Shown here: positions 1 through 5,598 of the stretch, piece after piece
Numbering within the stretch: position 1 is the first letter of the stretch
Layout: each line of letters opens with the position of its first letter
NCBI GenBank assembly: GCA_021789735.1
Contig: JAJYJB010000080.1
Coordinates: 1 to 10,854, forward strand
Direction of reading: 5' to 3'
DNA: 10,854 nucleotides
From: Nitrospirota bacterium
GTDB taxonomy: Bacteria > Nitrospirota > Thermodesulfovibrionia > Thermodesulfovibrionales > JdFR-88
Notes under the pieces: model-generated
The model's input: only the letters and a program-made list of their open reading frames with translations
Database searches by the model: none
Told to the model about the DNA's origin: nothing
Position numbers and translations under genes: made by a program

Positions 1-49
1 CAGCCGGATATTTTTATTTTTTTTCGTCCCCGTTGTCCTCATTTCCGCT

Positions 50-529
50 TCATCTGACGATATCGGGACTTATTCCCGTGGGCAGAAGCGAAGGCACCCA
101 GGCCCTGCCGTGCATGCTCCTCATGTGCCCCCATCTCTCCACCACCACATCATTTGCCTGCACGCGCAGGGACTTTTTGCCGTGCGCCGGGGGCATCTGC
201 CGCCTGGCTTTATGGTACTGGCTGTAATAGGAGCCAAGCAGGTAGCTTAAATTCGGGCTCAACTGCCCGTCCCATGCTATCCCGAAAACGGTCCCGCCAG
301 GTGAAACATACTCCCGCAGGGTCAGTGAAGAGGAAGTTATCTCGTGGACGCTGTAGCCGCACTGCGCTTTCACCTGGCTGCCCTGCGCCTTCATGGCGGC
401 GGCATCCTTGTTCACGGAATCAACCGGCCCGCCAAGAACGGCTCGCGCGTTCCGAGAGGCCGCAAAAAAAGCCAGCATTAAAAATAAGCCAAAAACCAGC
501 AGCAAGGCCAGCGGTCTTTTTCTTTTCAT
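50..529 (-). CDS. Exported DUF2844 family protein
   Basis: This encodes a 159-residue protein of unknown function that resembles the DUF2844 family. The start at 529 is preferred over the upstream in-frame ATG at 592 because an AAGGAAG ribosome site lies about 8 bases before it and the product then begins with a proper signal peptide: MKRKR, a hydrophobic stretch at about residues 6-24, and an A-R-A cleavage site near residue 30. The mature protein opens with V-L-G-G, as the family does. The conserved features are visible: a Y-S-V-H-E segment near 60, L-R-E-Y-V-S-P-G-G near 71-79, a V-F-G-I-A-W-D-G segment, and G-H-M-R followed by G-R-A-W-V-P and L-P-T-G near the C-terminus. The protein is probably periplasmic or surface-located. 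From family knowledge, DUF2844 genes often sit beside DUF3443 genes; any such partner would lie left of the window. The family call rests on recognised motifs, not on a search. Confidence 0.8.
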   Translation of the reverse strand: MKRKRPLALLLVFGLFLMLAFFAASRNARAVLGGPVDSVNKDAAAMKAQGSQVKAQCGYSVHEITSSSLTLREYVSPGGTVFGIAWDGQLSPNLSYLLGSYYSQYHKARRQMPPAHGKKSLRVQANDVVVERWGHMRSMHGRAWVPSLLPTGISPDIVR

Positions 530-599
530 AAGCCGTACTTCCTTAATAGGGTTTTTATTTTTCAAGGGCAAGGTTAAGAAAAAATCAAACACCTCTCCA

Positions 600-615
600 T
601 TTAAGTTTACTTAAA
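600..615. promoter_or_regulatory. AT-rich inverted repeat upstream of the DUF2844 gene
   Basis: TTTAAGT and ACTTAAA form a perfect 7-bp inverted repeat around a 2-base centre, about 70 bases upstream of the DUF2844 start. It could be a regulator site or part of the end of the Mor-like transcript. I see no clear -35/-10 pair tied to it. Confidence 0.25.
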
Positions 616-616
616 C

Positions 617-638
617 GGCCTCCCCGCGTAAAGAGGCC
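617..638 (-). terminator. Possible weak terminator of the Mor-like gene
   Basis: GGCCTC and GAGGCC pair perfectly around a 10-base loop, downstream of the Mor-like gene on the minus strand. The tract after the stem (GTTTAAG) is only mildly T-rich, so this is a weak intrinsic-terminator candidate. Confidence 0.3.
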
Positions 639-724
639 CCTCCAGACGGCTTTCAGTTTTTCCAGCCCCGGTCTTTTCCGCCATTTTTGCACTGATATGT
701 TTGGGGGGCATCGCTTCCGGCTTT

Positions 725-1006
725 TTACCGGTGGCTTACGATGCGCCGCACCCAGGCCTCAGTGAGGGCGTATTTCCTGGCAAGCTCCCTGTAGTTTCCG
801 CCATTGAACTCGCGCCTTATGTAATCATCGCGCTTCTTTGAGATAAGCGTCCCTATTTTTGGAAAATAAAAAGGCAGTCCTCCCAGTTCCTGGGAGAGTT
901 TCAGGGCGTTTTCAACACCTACTACCATGGCCACGGCCCTGTAGGCCTCCGGAAGGTCGTCGGGCACCATCTCGCTAGCAACTTCTTCCAGCCAGCCTCT
1001 GCTCAT
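725..1006 (-). CDS. Mor-family transcriptional activator-like protein
   Basis: This 93-residue protein resembles the Mor transcription activator family, whose phage Mu members switch on the middle or late promoters. Visible features are an N-terminal helical segment with L-P-E-x-Y-R-x-V-A near 18-26, then G-V-E-N-A-L-K-L-S and a G-G-L-P-F-Y-F-P-K strand near 42-50, which matches the Mor dimerisation and beta-strand region. The C-terminal helix-turn-helix runs from about R-D-D-Y-I-R-R-E-F (59-67) through N-Y-R-E-L-A-R-K-Y-A-L-T-E-A-W-V-R-R-I. The start has an AGGTGG ribosome site about 9 bases upstream. The gene is divergent from an S24-type repressor, an arrangement like that of a phage lysogeny switch, but no phage structural or transposition gene is in view. 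It may be a domesticated regulator. Its target promoter is unknown. Confidence 0.85.
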   Translation of the reverse strand: MSRGWLEEVASEMVPDDLPEAYRAVAMVVGVENALKLSQELGGLPFYFPKIGTLISKKRDDYIRREFNGGNYRELARKYALTEAWVRRIVSHR

Positions 1007-1053
1007 TTCAAAAGACCACCTTTCAAAAAATCAAAATGCGCGGAGATAAGGCA

Positions 1054-1081
1054 AAGATAAAAAAAATTTGAAAAAAACCAA
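1054..1081 (-). promoter_or_regulatory. Possible promoter of the Mor-like gene
   Basis: Read on the minus strand, TTGGTT (1081-1076) and TATCTT (1059-1054) are separated by 16 bases, about 50 bases upstream of the Mor-like start. Both hexamers match the sigma70 consensus only in part. The surrounding DNA is strongly A/T-rich, so chance matches are easy here. Confidence 0.3.
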
Positions 1082-1094
1082 TTCCGCGGATAAA

Positions 1095-1112
1095 ATATCG
1101 GAATACCGATAT
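1095..1112. promoter_or_regulatory. 18-bp inverted repeat, candidate operator
   Basis: ATATCGG and CCGATAT form a perfect 7-bp inverted repeat around a 4-base AATA centre. It sits in the divergent region just upstream of the possible Mor-like promoter. A symmetric 18-bp site is the size bound by a CI/LexA-like dimer, so the adjacent repressor is the natural candidate ligand. That link is inferred. The rest of the region, roughly 1125-1275, holds a near-palindromic GC-rich stretch at 1151-1166 and nothing else I can interpret. Confidence 0.4.
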
Positions 1113-1275
1113 GATGACGAAAAAGATATGCCCTTTGAGCAGCATACGCCGGAGGCCCGGGTCTCCATCTTTCCCGGCAGACATGCACAGCGCCGCGCCG
1201 GACGGCTGTGCAATGGTTTTGACAAGCGGCCTCTTCACCCCAGAAAAACGCCCCCTTCCCGCAACTCCCGATAAA

Positions 1276-1293
1276 TATAATCGTCATGACGAT
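1276..1293 (+). promoter_or_regulatory. Repressor -10 box overlapping a perfect 14-bp palindrome
   Basis: A consensus TATAAT lies at 1276-1281, about 36 bases before the repressor start. The perfect palindrome ATCGTCATGACGAT occupies 1280-1293, covering the end of the -10 box and the expected transcription start. That placement suits autorepression. No good -35 hexamer is found at 16-18 bases; a TTGACA at 1219-1224 is too far upstream to pair with this -10. Confidence 0.5.
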
Positions 1294-1316
1294 AAATTGT
1301 CAAGAGGTGCCAGAAA

Positions 1317-2048
1317 ATGACCATAGGCAAAAGGATAAAAGGGTACAGGACTAGCAATGGCTTAAAAGTAAAAGAATTTTCGGAAAAAATAGGCATTTCG
1401 CAAGGCACGCTCTCCGATATCGAAAACGGAAAGACGAAGCCATCCGCAGACACGCTGAGCCTTATAATTCGACATACGGATATAAATCCAAACTGGCTCC
1501 TCACCGGGCACGGGGCCTTCACAAGGGAACCGTTAGCCTCCTATCACGGCAGGCCAGTCCTGAAGCCCATTCCGAAGGCGGCACAGCAGAAGCCAGGCGG
1601 AAAAGAGCTTTCCCTTCGCGAGGCGACTTACGGGGAGGAGTTCGCCCGCGTCCCCGTGTTCACGCTCGCGGGCGCGAGGATGCCCAAGGAGTTCTCCGAA
1701 TACGAGCCGGTAGAGACGATAACTCTTCCGGCGGACTTCAGCGGGCCGGGCATCGTGACGGTAAAGGTGCGCGGCCGGTCCATGGAGCCCGCCATATGGG
1801 ACGGGGCGGTCGCCGGAGTGAACACCATGGTGCAAAACATCGTAAGCGGGGACATCTATGCCTTCTGGCTGCCGTATGAAGGGGCGGTCATCAAGAGGGT
1901 CTTCGTGGGATACGAGAAGCTGATCCTCAGGTCCGACAACCCTAATTTCCCTCCTATAGAGCTGCCCAGGAAGGAACTGGAAGCAGACGCAGGGACATAC
2001 CGCCTTCTGGGCCGGGTGGACTGGATAATCCAAAAAAGGGAGAACTGA
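1317..2048 (+). CDS. XRE-family phage CI/LexA-like repressor with S24 peptidase domain
   Basis: This 243-residue regulator has an N-terminal helix-turn-helix (about residues 3-65), seen in the motif F-S-E-K-I-G-I-S-Q-G-T-L-S-D-I-E-N-G-K and typical of phage CI-like repressors. A linker follows, then a C-terminal S24 LexA/UmuD-like domain (about 110-238). In that domain G-R-S-M-E-P contains the likely nucleophile Ser155, and A-V-I-K-R-V-F contains the likely Lys193. An Ala118-Gly119 pair (L-A-G-A-R) lies where LexA and CI repressors cut themselves, so all parts of RecA-stimulated self-cleavage appear present. AGAGGTG precedes the ATG by about 8 bases. The gene is divergent from the Mor-like gene and its stop overlaps the next gene's start. 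The sequence suggests DNA-damage-responsive control of this locus. Active cleavage is inferred from the residues. Confidence 0.9.
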   Translation: MTIGKRIKGYRTSNGLKVKEFSEKIGISQGTLSDIENGKTKPSADTLSLIIRHTDINPNWLLTGHGAFTREPLASYHGRPVLKPIPKAAQQKPGGKELSLREATYGEEFARVPVFTLAGARMPKEFSEYEPVETITLPADFSGPGIVTVKVRGRSMEPAIWDGAVAGVNTMVQNIVSGDIYAFWLPYEGAVIKRVFVGYEKLILRSDNPNFPPIELPRKELEADAGTYRLLGRVDWIIQKREN

Positions 2049-2611
2049 TGGAGATACTTGGAAGGGAAACGCTGTGGAAGGGGAATTTTCTCAAGACCAT
2101 CCGCATAACATACCGGGACAACCTGGGGGTGGTACGCACCTGGGAGGCGGTTGACAGGGCCGGCTCCGACGGGGTCGTGATAATTGTCCCGGTGACCGAG
2201 GCGCGCGAGCTTATCCTCATAAGGCAGTTCCGGGTGGTCCTGGGCAACTACGCGATAGAGTTTCCAGCGGGGCTCGTCAACCCGGGCGAGGCGCTTATGG
2301 AGGCGGCCAGGAGGGAGCTTATCGAAGAGACCGGGTTTGACGGGCAGGACTATTCCGTGCTCATCGAGAACGTCATTTCCACGGGCTCAAACGCGGAGAA
2401 GTGGACCGCGGTCATCGCAAGGAAGGCAACGATGGCGCCGGAAGAAACCAGGGCACTGTTCCCCGGGGACGAGACTGAGGAGATAGAGGCAATACGGGTG
2501 CCTGCGGACTCCCTTGCCGATTTCCTTTACAGCTCCCAGCGGGCGGGAGACAGCGTGGACCTGCGCGTCTACGGGCTTTTTGAGACGGCAAGGAGAAAAG
2601 GGCTCATTTAG
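2048..2611 (+). CDS. NUDIX hydrolase, ADP-ribose pyrophosphatase-like
   Basis: This 187-residue enzyme probably hydrolyses a nucleoside diphosphate linked to another moiety. ADP-ribose to AMP and ribose-5-phosphate is the best guess from overall form. The NUDIX box is complete and matches the consensus exactly: G75, E81, then R89-E90-L91-x-E93-E94-x-G96-F97, with metal-binding glutamates intact. R-Q-F-R near 59-62 and E-F-P-A-G just before the box are typical of the ADP-ribose pyrophosphatase group. Its ATG begins on the last base of the repressor stop (TGATG), so translation is probably coupled and the two are co-transcribed. The TAG stop ends on the first base of the MITE-like element, so the C-terminal end may have been reset by that insertion. 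The true substrate cannot be read from the sequence. Confidence 0.9.
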   Translation: MEILGRETLWKGNFLKTIRITYRDNLGVVRTWEAVDRAGSDGVVIIVPVTEARELILIRQFRVVLGNYAIEFPAGLVNPGEALMEAARRELIEETGFDGQDYSVLIENVISTGSNAEKWTAVIARKATMAPEETRALFPGDETEEIEAIRVPADSLADFLYSSQRAGDSVDLRVYGLFETARRKGLI

Positions 2612-2825
2612 GACCTGTCTCAAAATCGCTTCTGGCTGCAAGAGGCTGCAATCGTGGCATACGGTGTCACCAAGGGATAAACCGGCCTCAACGCAGCGCT
2701 GCTCTTGCCCCAAAAAGACATTGCTTTTTGGGGACCCCGTTGCGCCTCCGGGCGGTTTCCCCTTTCTTCCTTGTCTGCCACATTTCACCTCCCTTTCGCT
2801 TCAAAATCAATTTTGAGACAGGTCC
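2611..2825. mobile_element. 215-bp MITE-like element with perfect 16-bp terminal inverted repeats
   Basis: The left end GGACCTGTCTCAAAAT (2611-2626) is the exact reverse complement of the right end at 2810-2825. The 215-bp interior is too short for a transposase, so it looks like a non-autonomous element mobilised in trans. Inside are a strong hairpin at 2708-2733 (CCCCAAAAAG and CTTTTTGGGG around 6 bases), a second small inverted repeat at 2801-2816 (TCAAAAT/ATTTTGA), and a short ORF with a good ribosome site on the minus strand. No target-site duplication is evident: the left flank ends in TTTA and the right flank begins ATGA. The parent transposon family was not identified. Confidence 0.7.
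2688..2783 (-). CDS. Possible 31-residue basic peptide inside the MITE-like element
   Basis: A 31-codon ORF starts with ATG at 2783, preceded 4 bases earlier by GGAGG within a GGGAGGTGA ribosome-binding sequence. The product is very basic in its first 21 residues (MWQTRKKGETARRR at the start) and has no recognised domain. The strong ribosome site is the only reason to list it. It may equally be a remnant of the parent transposon or chance. Confidence 0.2.
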   Translation of the reverse strand: MWQTRKKGETARRRNGVPKKQCLFGARAALR

Positions 2826-2828
2826 ATG

Positions 2829-2862
2829 AAAAAGGAAGCGGTCCTTTCCCTGCCGCCTTTTT
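2829..2862. terminator. Bidirectional terminator-like hairpin between convergent genes
   Basis: AAAAAGG (2829-2835) pairs with CCTTTTT (2856-2862) and CGG (2839-2841) with CCG (2853-2855), leaving a 3-base bulge and an 11-base loop. A T-tract follows on both strands. It lies where the repressor-NUDIX transcript and the convergent 63-residue gene meet, so it could end both. The MITE-like element sits between it and the NUDIX stop. Confidence 0.45.
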
Positions 2863-3054
2863 TCATTTCACGGCCACAAGAAATATCCCAAGCTTCTTTT
2901 CGAGCTTCTGTATCTCGTCCAACTCTCCCGCCGAGAGCTCCACCGGCCTGGTCTCATAGCAGCTGTAGGCAAGCAGCGTCTTTCCCATCCTCTTTTCGAC
3001 CGCCTTGACCTCGTCCAGGCTGGCCCCATCCAACTGCGAAAGACTGCACATCAT
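2863..3054 (-). CDS. Small two-repeat protein of unknown function
   Basis: This encodes a 63-residue cytoplasmic protein I cannot assign to a named family. The start at 3054 is chosen because AAAGGAGG, a near-perfect ribosome site, lies 8 bases upstream; a longer in-frame reading to 3192 lacks this support. A second ATG follows directly as codon 2. The protein consists of two related units: residues 12-31 (L-D-E-V-K-A-V-E-K-R-M-G-K-T-L-L-A-Y) and 44-63 (L-D-E-I-Q-K-L-E-K-K-L-G-I-F-L-V-A-V), each a predicted amphipathic helix, a glycine turn and a short hydrophobic strand. A segment with two of the protein's cysteine/charged residues (C32, E34, R36) joins them. No signal peptide or membrane segment is present. 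The gene stands alone, convergent with the NUDIX gene. The strong ribosome site and internal repeat argue that it is real. Confidence 0.65.
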   Translation of the reverse strand: MMCSLSQLDGASLDEVKAVEKRMGKTLLAYSCYETRPVELSAGELDEIQKLEKKLGIFLVAVK

Positions 3055-3245
3055 GGCAGTGTCCTCCTTTCCGTGTCTGCTTATCTTAAGGCTCTCAGCA
3101 TGGCGGGGAATTGTCAAGGCCCTGTACTGGCTGCCCGGGTGCCCGTTTTTTTTGGTTATCTTGCCGGTTTTCAGCTTTCCCTCAAGGCCCATCAGTCAAT
3201 TTGAGGATATACCCAAACTGGATGCCGCCTTGCGGCAGAAATCCC

Positions 3246-3277
3246 TTGACAGGAAGAAGGCAGCTGCATAGTATAAT
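3246..3277 (+). promoter_or_regulatory. Sigma70-type promoter of the membrane-protein gene
   Basis: A consensus TTGACA at 3246-3251 is followed 17 bases later by TAGTAT (3269-3274) and 20 bases later by a perfect TATAAT (3272-3277). Either can act as the -10 box; the 17-base spacing favours the first, the match the second. The start of transcription would be near 3283, just before the tiny ORFs and the membrane-protein gene. Confidence 0.5.
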
Positions 3278-3321
3278 GCGGCCCGCCGCTTCCGATTTCG
3301 ACGAAAGGAAGTGGCAATCTC

Positions 3322-3398
3322 ATGAAAAACACCGGGGCCGTGGATTCGTATAGTGTAAGTTCGAGAGGATCAAAATGAACAGGTGCATATGGAATTAG
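3322..3398 (+). other. Two tiny overlapping ORFs in the leader of the membrane-protein gene
   Basis: An 18-codon ORF (3322-3378, MKNTGAVDSYSVSSRGSK) with an AAAGGAA site 11 bases upstream ends in TGA. That stop overlaps, as ATGA, a 7-codon ORF (3375-3398, MNRCIWN) preceded by GAGAGGA. The second ORF overlaps the start of the membrane-protein gene. They could be leader peptides tuning translation, or the remains of a deleted upstream gene. Neither shows a recognisable domain. Confidence 0.25.
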
Positions 3399-4792
3399 AA
3401 AAAAAAGGCATGGCAGTACAGGAGAAAAGCCATCTCAGAGTTGCCTGGAATACGGCAATCGCACTGGTACTTGTCACCCCGCTTGTCCTCTACTTGCATG
3501 CGCTGTTGAAATATGGCGCTAATGTGCCTAATAAGGATGATTACCAGGTTGTCCTGGATTTCCTGAACCGGTTTATTCAGGCAAATGGTTTTCACGAAAA
3601 ATTCAGCCTTCTTTTCAGACAGCATTGGGAATACAGGCTGTTTTTTAATCATATTGTGGAACTGGCCCAGTATGCGGCCAATGGCCGGGTGAATTTTGTG
3701 CAACTTATGATCTTAGGCAGCATCGGCTGGATGCTGGCGGTTTATATCCTTTACACAGAACTGGGAAGTTCAAGACTGAATCCGGCATATTTTATTCCGG
3801 TGATGCTGATGATGTTTAATCTTACCCATTGGAGTCCAATGAATTGGGCCATGAGCTCGATCCAGAATTATTTTGGGGTTTTTTTCCCTCTGGCTTCCAT
3901 TTATGTATTGACGAAGCGTCCCGGAACTGCGGGGCTTATCTGCTCGCTTTTTTTAATGGCTGCATCAATTTTTACCAGTGGGACTGGGTTTGTATTAATT
4001 CCCGTAGCCCTGATGGCCCTTGTCAGCCAAAAAAGGTATGCCGATTTTTTTATTTCGTCGCTGGCGGCATCCTTTCTGCTTTTAGTCTTTTTTTATTTTT
4101 TGAAATATGTAAATCCCTCTTCGGCTCCTATCTATATGAAAAACCCCTTGCACATTATGCTATTCAGTTTGGCGAACCTGGGCAACACTTTTTTTGGGCC
4201 TTATATCTTATACAGTTTCGCTCATTCCCCTGCAGTCTTATCTACACCTTTCTTTTTCTATGGCTTTTACGCAAGCGTGGCATGCGGCCTGGCCTTTATC
4301 GCCTTTTTTGTTTATCTGGCGGTAAAGGGTCTTTACAAAAGAAACGGCGGTTTCGTTTTTTGGGCCATACTCTTGATAATATTGATAAGCATCGAGATCG
4401 CCATCGGCAGAGGAAGCCGTGGTTTGCAAAATGCGGTGTTAATTCCCCGTTACTCATTGTACCCGTTACTGCTAATCTCCTTGTTATATCTCGCAGGGCT
4501 TGATTTTTTAAAGGATAAGGAAAACAAAAAAAAATTGAAAAGATTCGGGCTGGCTTTTTTTGTTTTTGCCCTTCTATTTTATGCGTCTACCTATTCGCCG
4601 GGAATCTGGTTTTTAAATAATGAGCATAACGTACTCAAAAATAGGATTCCCGATCCGGCATCCCAACAAATTCTCATGGAATCTGACATGCTGGGCATAT
4701 ACCAGCCAAACTGGATGGATGGCAACGGCAATACAGGCCCCGGGATGCTGCCGTCACGGGACTATCATGGTGATAAAAGGGTGGTAAAATAA
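3389..4792 (+). CDS. Polytopic membrane protein, possible GT-C-type glycosyltransferase
   Basis: This is a 467-residue integral membrane protein with roughly 10-11 hydrophobic segments (the first at about 20-41, others near 105-121, 133-147, 158-175, 181-198, 218-237, 288-312, 321-340, 352-371, 386-401) and a soluble tail of about 65 residues. After the first segment an N-K-D-D-Y motif (acidic pair D50-D51) lies where GT-C glycosyltransferases carry catalytic acidic residues. It is followed by R-Q-H-W-E-Y-R-L-F-F near 77-86, reminiscent of an H-x-E-H-R motif in uncharacterised GT-C-like proteins. A role in decorating surface glycans is inferred. The ATG at 3389 has an AGG five bases upstream; a GTG at 3383 is the alternative start. 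The gene is visibly richer in A/T than its neighbours, with many TTT and ATT codons, and stands alone, suggesting horizontal acquisition. A flippase or polymerase is also possible. Confidence 0.6.
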   Translation: MELEKKGMAVQEKSHLRVAWNTAIALVLVTPLVLYLHALLKYGANVPNKDDYQVVLDFLNRFIQANGFHEKFSLLFRQHWEYRLFFNHIVELAQYAANGRVNFVQLMILGSIGWMLAVYILYTELGSSRLNPAYFIPVMLMMFNLTHWSPMNWAMSSIQNYFGVFFPLASIYVLTKRPGTAGLICSLFLMAASIFTSGTGFVLIPVALMALVSQKRYADFFISSLAASFLLLVFFYFLKYVNPSSAPIYMKNPLHIMLFSLANLGNTFFGPYILYSFAHSPAVLSTPFFFYGFYASVACGLAFIAFFVYLAVKGLYKRNGGFVFWAILLIILISIEIAIGRGSRGLQNAVLIPRYSLYPLLLISLLYLAGLDFLKDKENKKKLKRFGLAFFVFALLFYASTYSPGIWFLNNEHNVLKNRIPDPASQQILMESDMLGIYQPNWMDGNGNTGPGMLPSRDYHGDKRVVK

Positions 4793-4839
4793 ACAATACT
4801 TCCATAAGCGATATTTGAACGAGTCAAAAGTTTTTTAAA

Positions 4840-5598
4840 CTAAAACCTCCCGAGCACCCTGTTCAAAAACTCCCTTGTCCTGGGGACTTTCGGGTTTTTG
4901 AATATCTCCGCCGGGGGGCCCGTCTCTATGACCGCCCCCTTGTCGAACACCACCACCCTGTCGGCCACCTCGCTGGCAAAGCCCATCTCGTGGGTGGCTA
5001 TTATTGTGGTCATCCCCTCGTCCACGAGCCTCCTTATGACGGAAAGCACCTCTCCGGCCATCTCAGGGTCCAGCGAGGAGGTGGGCTCATCGAAAAGCAT
5101 CGCCTCCGGCCGCATGGCAAGCGCCCTGGCTATCGCCACGCGCTGCTGCTCGCCGCCCGAAAGCTGGGCCGGGTAGCTGTCAGCCTTCCGCTCCAGGTTT
5201 ATCTGCCTCAGAAATTCCACGGCCTGCGCCTCGGCCTCCGCCCTGCGCATGCCCAGGACCCGCACGGGGGCCTCGGTCACGTTCTGAAGCACGGTCATAT
5301 GCGGGAACAGGTTGAACTGCTGAAAGACCATTCCAAGCTTCAGCCGCACCTTTCTTATCCTTTCGGCGTCATCCTTCGAAGGCCTTTTCGTGTTTATTGA
5401 GTGCAGCTCTATGCCGCCCACGGTTATCTCCCCGCTGTCGAACGCCTCAAGCCCGTTTATGCAGCGAAGCACTGTACTCTTGCCGCTGCCGGAGGGGCCT
5501 ATGAGCACCACCGCCTCGCCCTTCTCCACCTGCAGGGAGATGCCCGAGAAAAGCCGGTTTACCCCGTAAGACTTATGCAGGTCACGGACGGTTATCAT
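4840..5598 (-). CDS. Polar amino-acid ABC transporter ATP-binding protein (GlnQ-like)
   Basis: This 252-residue cytoplasmic ATPase drives the amino-acid importer encoded just upstream. All ABC landmarks are intact: Walker A G-P-S-G-S-G-K-S-T (34-42), Q-loop at Q93 in V-F-Q-Q-F-N-L-F-P-H, signature L-S-G-G-E-Q-Q-R (146-153), Walker B A-M-L-F-D-E (166-171), the D-loop S-S-L-D-P and the switch histidine H203. The F-N-L-F-P-H-M-T segment and the length of about 250 residues are typical of the GlnQ/HisP polar amino-acid group. Its ATG overlaps the stop of the binding-permease fusion by four bases (ATGA), so the two are translationally coupled. The exact amino acid carried is unknown. The gene ends the operon and converges with the membrane-protein gene 47 bases away; no clear terminator is visible in that gap. 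Confidence 0.95.
   Translation of the reverse strand: MITVRDLHKSYGVNRLFSGISLQVEKGEAVVLIGPSGSGKSTVLRCINGLEAFDSGEITVGGIELHSINTKRPSKDDAERIRKVRLKLGMVFQQFNLFPHMTVLQNVTEAPVRVLGMRRAEAEAQAVEFLRQINLERKADSYPAQLSGGEQQRVAIARALAMRPEAMLFDEPTSSLDPEMAGEVLSVIRRLVDEGMTTIIATHEMGFASEVADRVVVFDKGAVIETGPPAEIFKNPKVPRTREFLNRVLGRF

Noticed and set aside
541..570. TTGCCC and TATTAA at 17-base spacing on the minus strand as a promoter for the DUF2844 gene.
   Set aside because: The -10 would overlap the ribosome-binding site, leaving no room for a leader.
1219..1303. TTGACAA at 1219-1225 and TTGTCAA at 1297-1303 as a long-range operator pair.
   Set aside because: A single pair of 7-bp matches about 70 bases apart in 300 bases of DNA is weak; the local palindromes are better candidates.
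1003..1320. Several overlapping ORFs of 64-94 codons on both strands in the divergent control region.
   Set aside because: They conflict with one another, lack good ribosome sites or family resemblance, and cover the likely promoters and operators.
3829..4503. A 224-codon plus-strand ORF within the membrane-protein gene.
   Set aside because: It lies in another frame of a gene with a consistent multi-segment membrane pattern; its own product has no family features.
4793..4839. A short A/T inverted repeat (AGTTT/AAACT) as a terminator between convergent genes.
   Set aside because: The stem is only five A/T-rich pairs, too weak to support a call.
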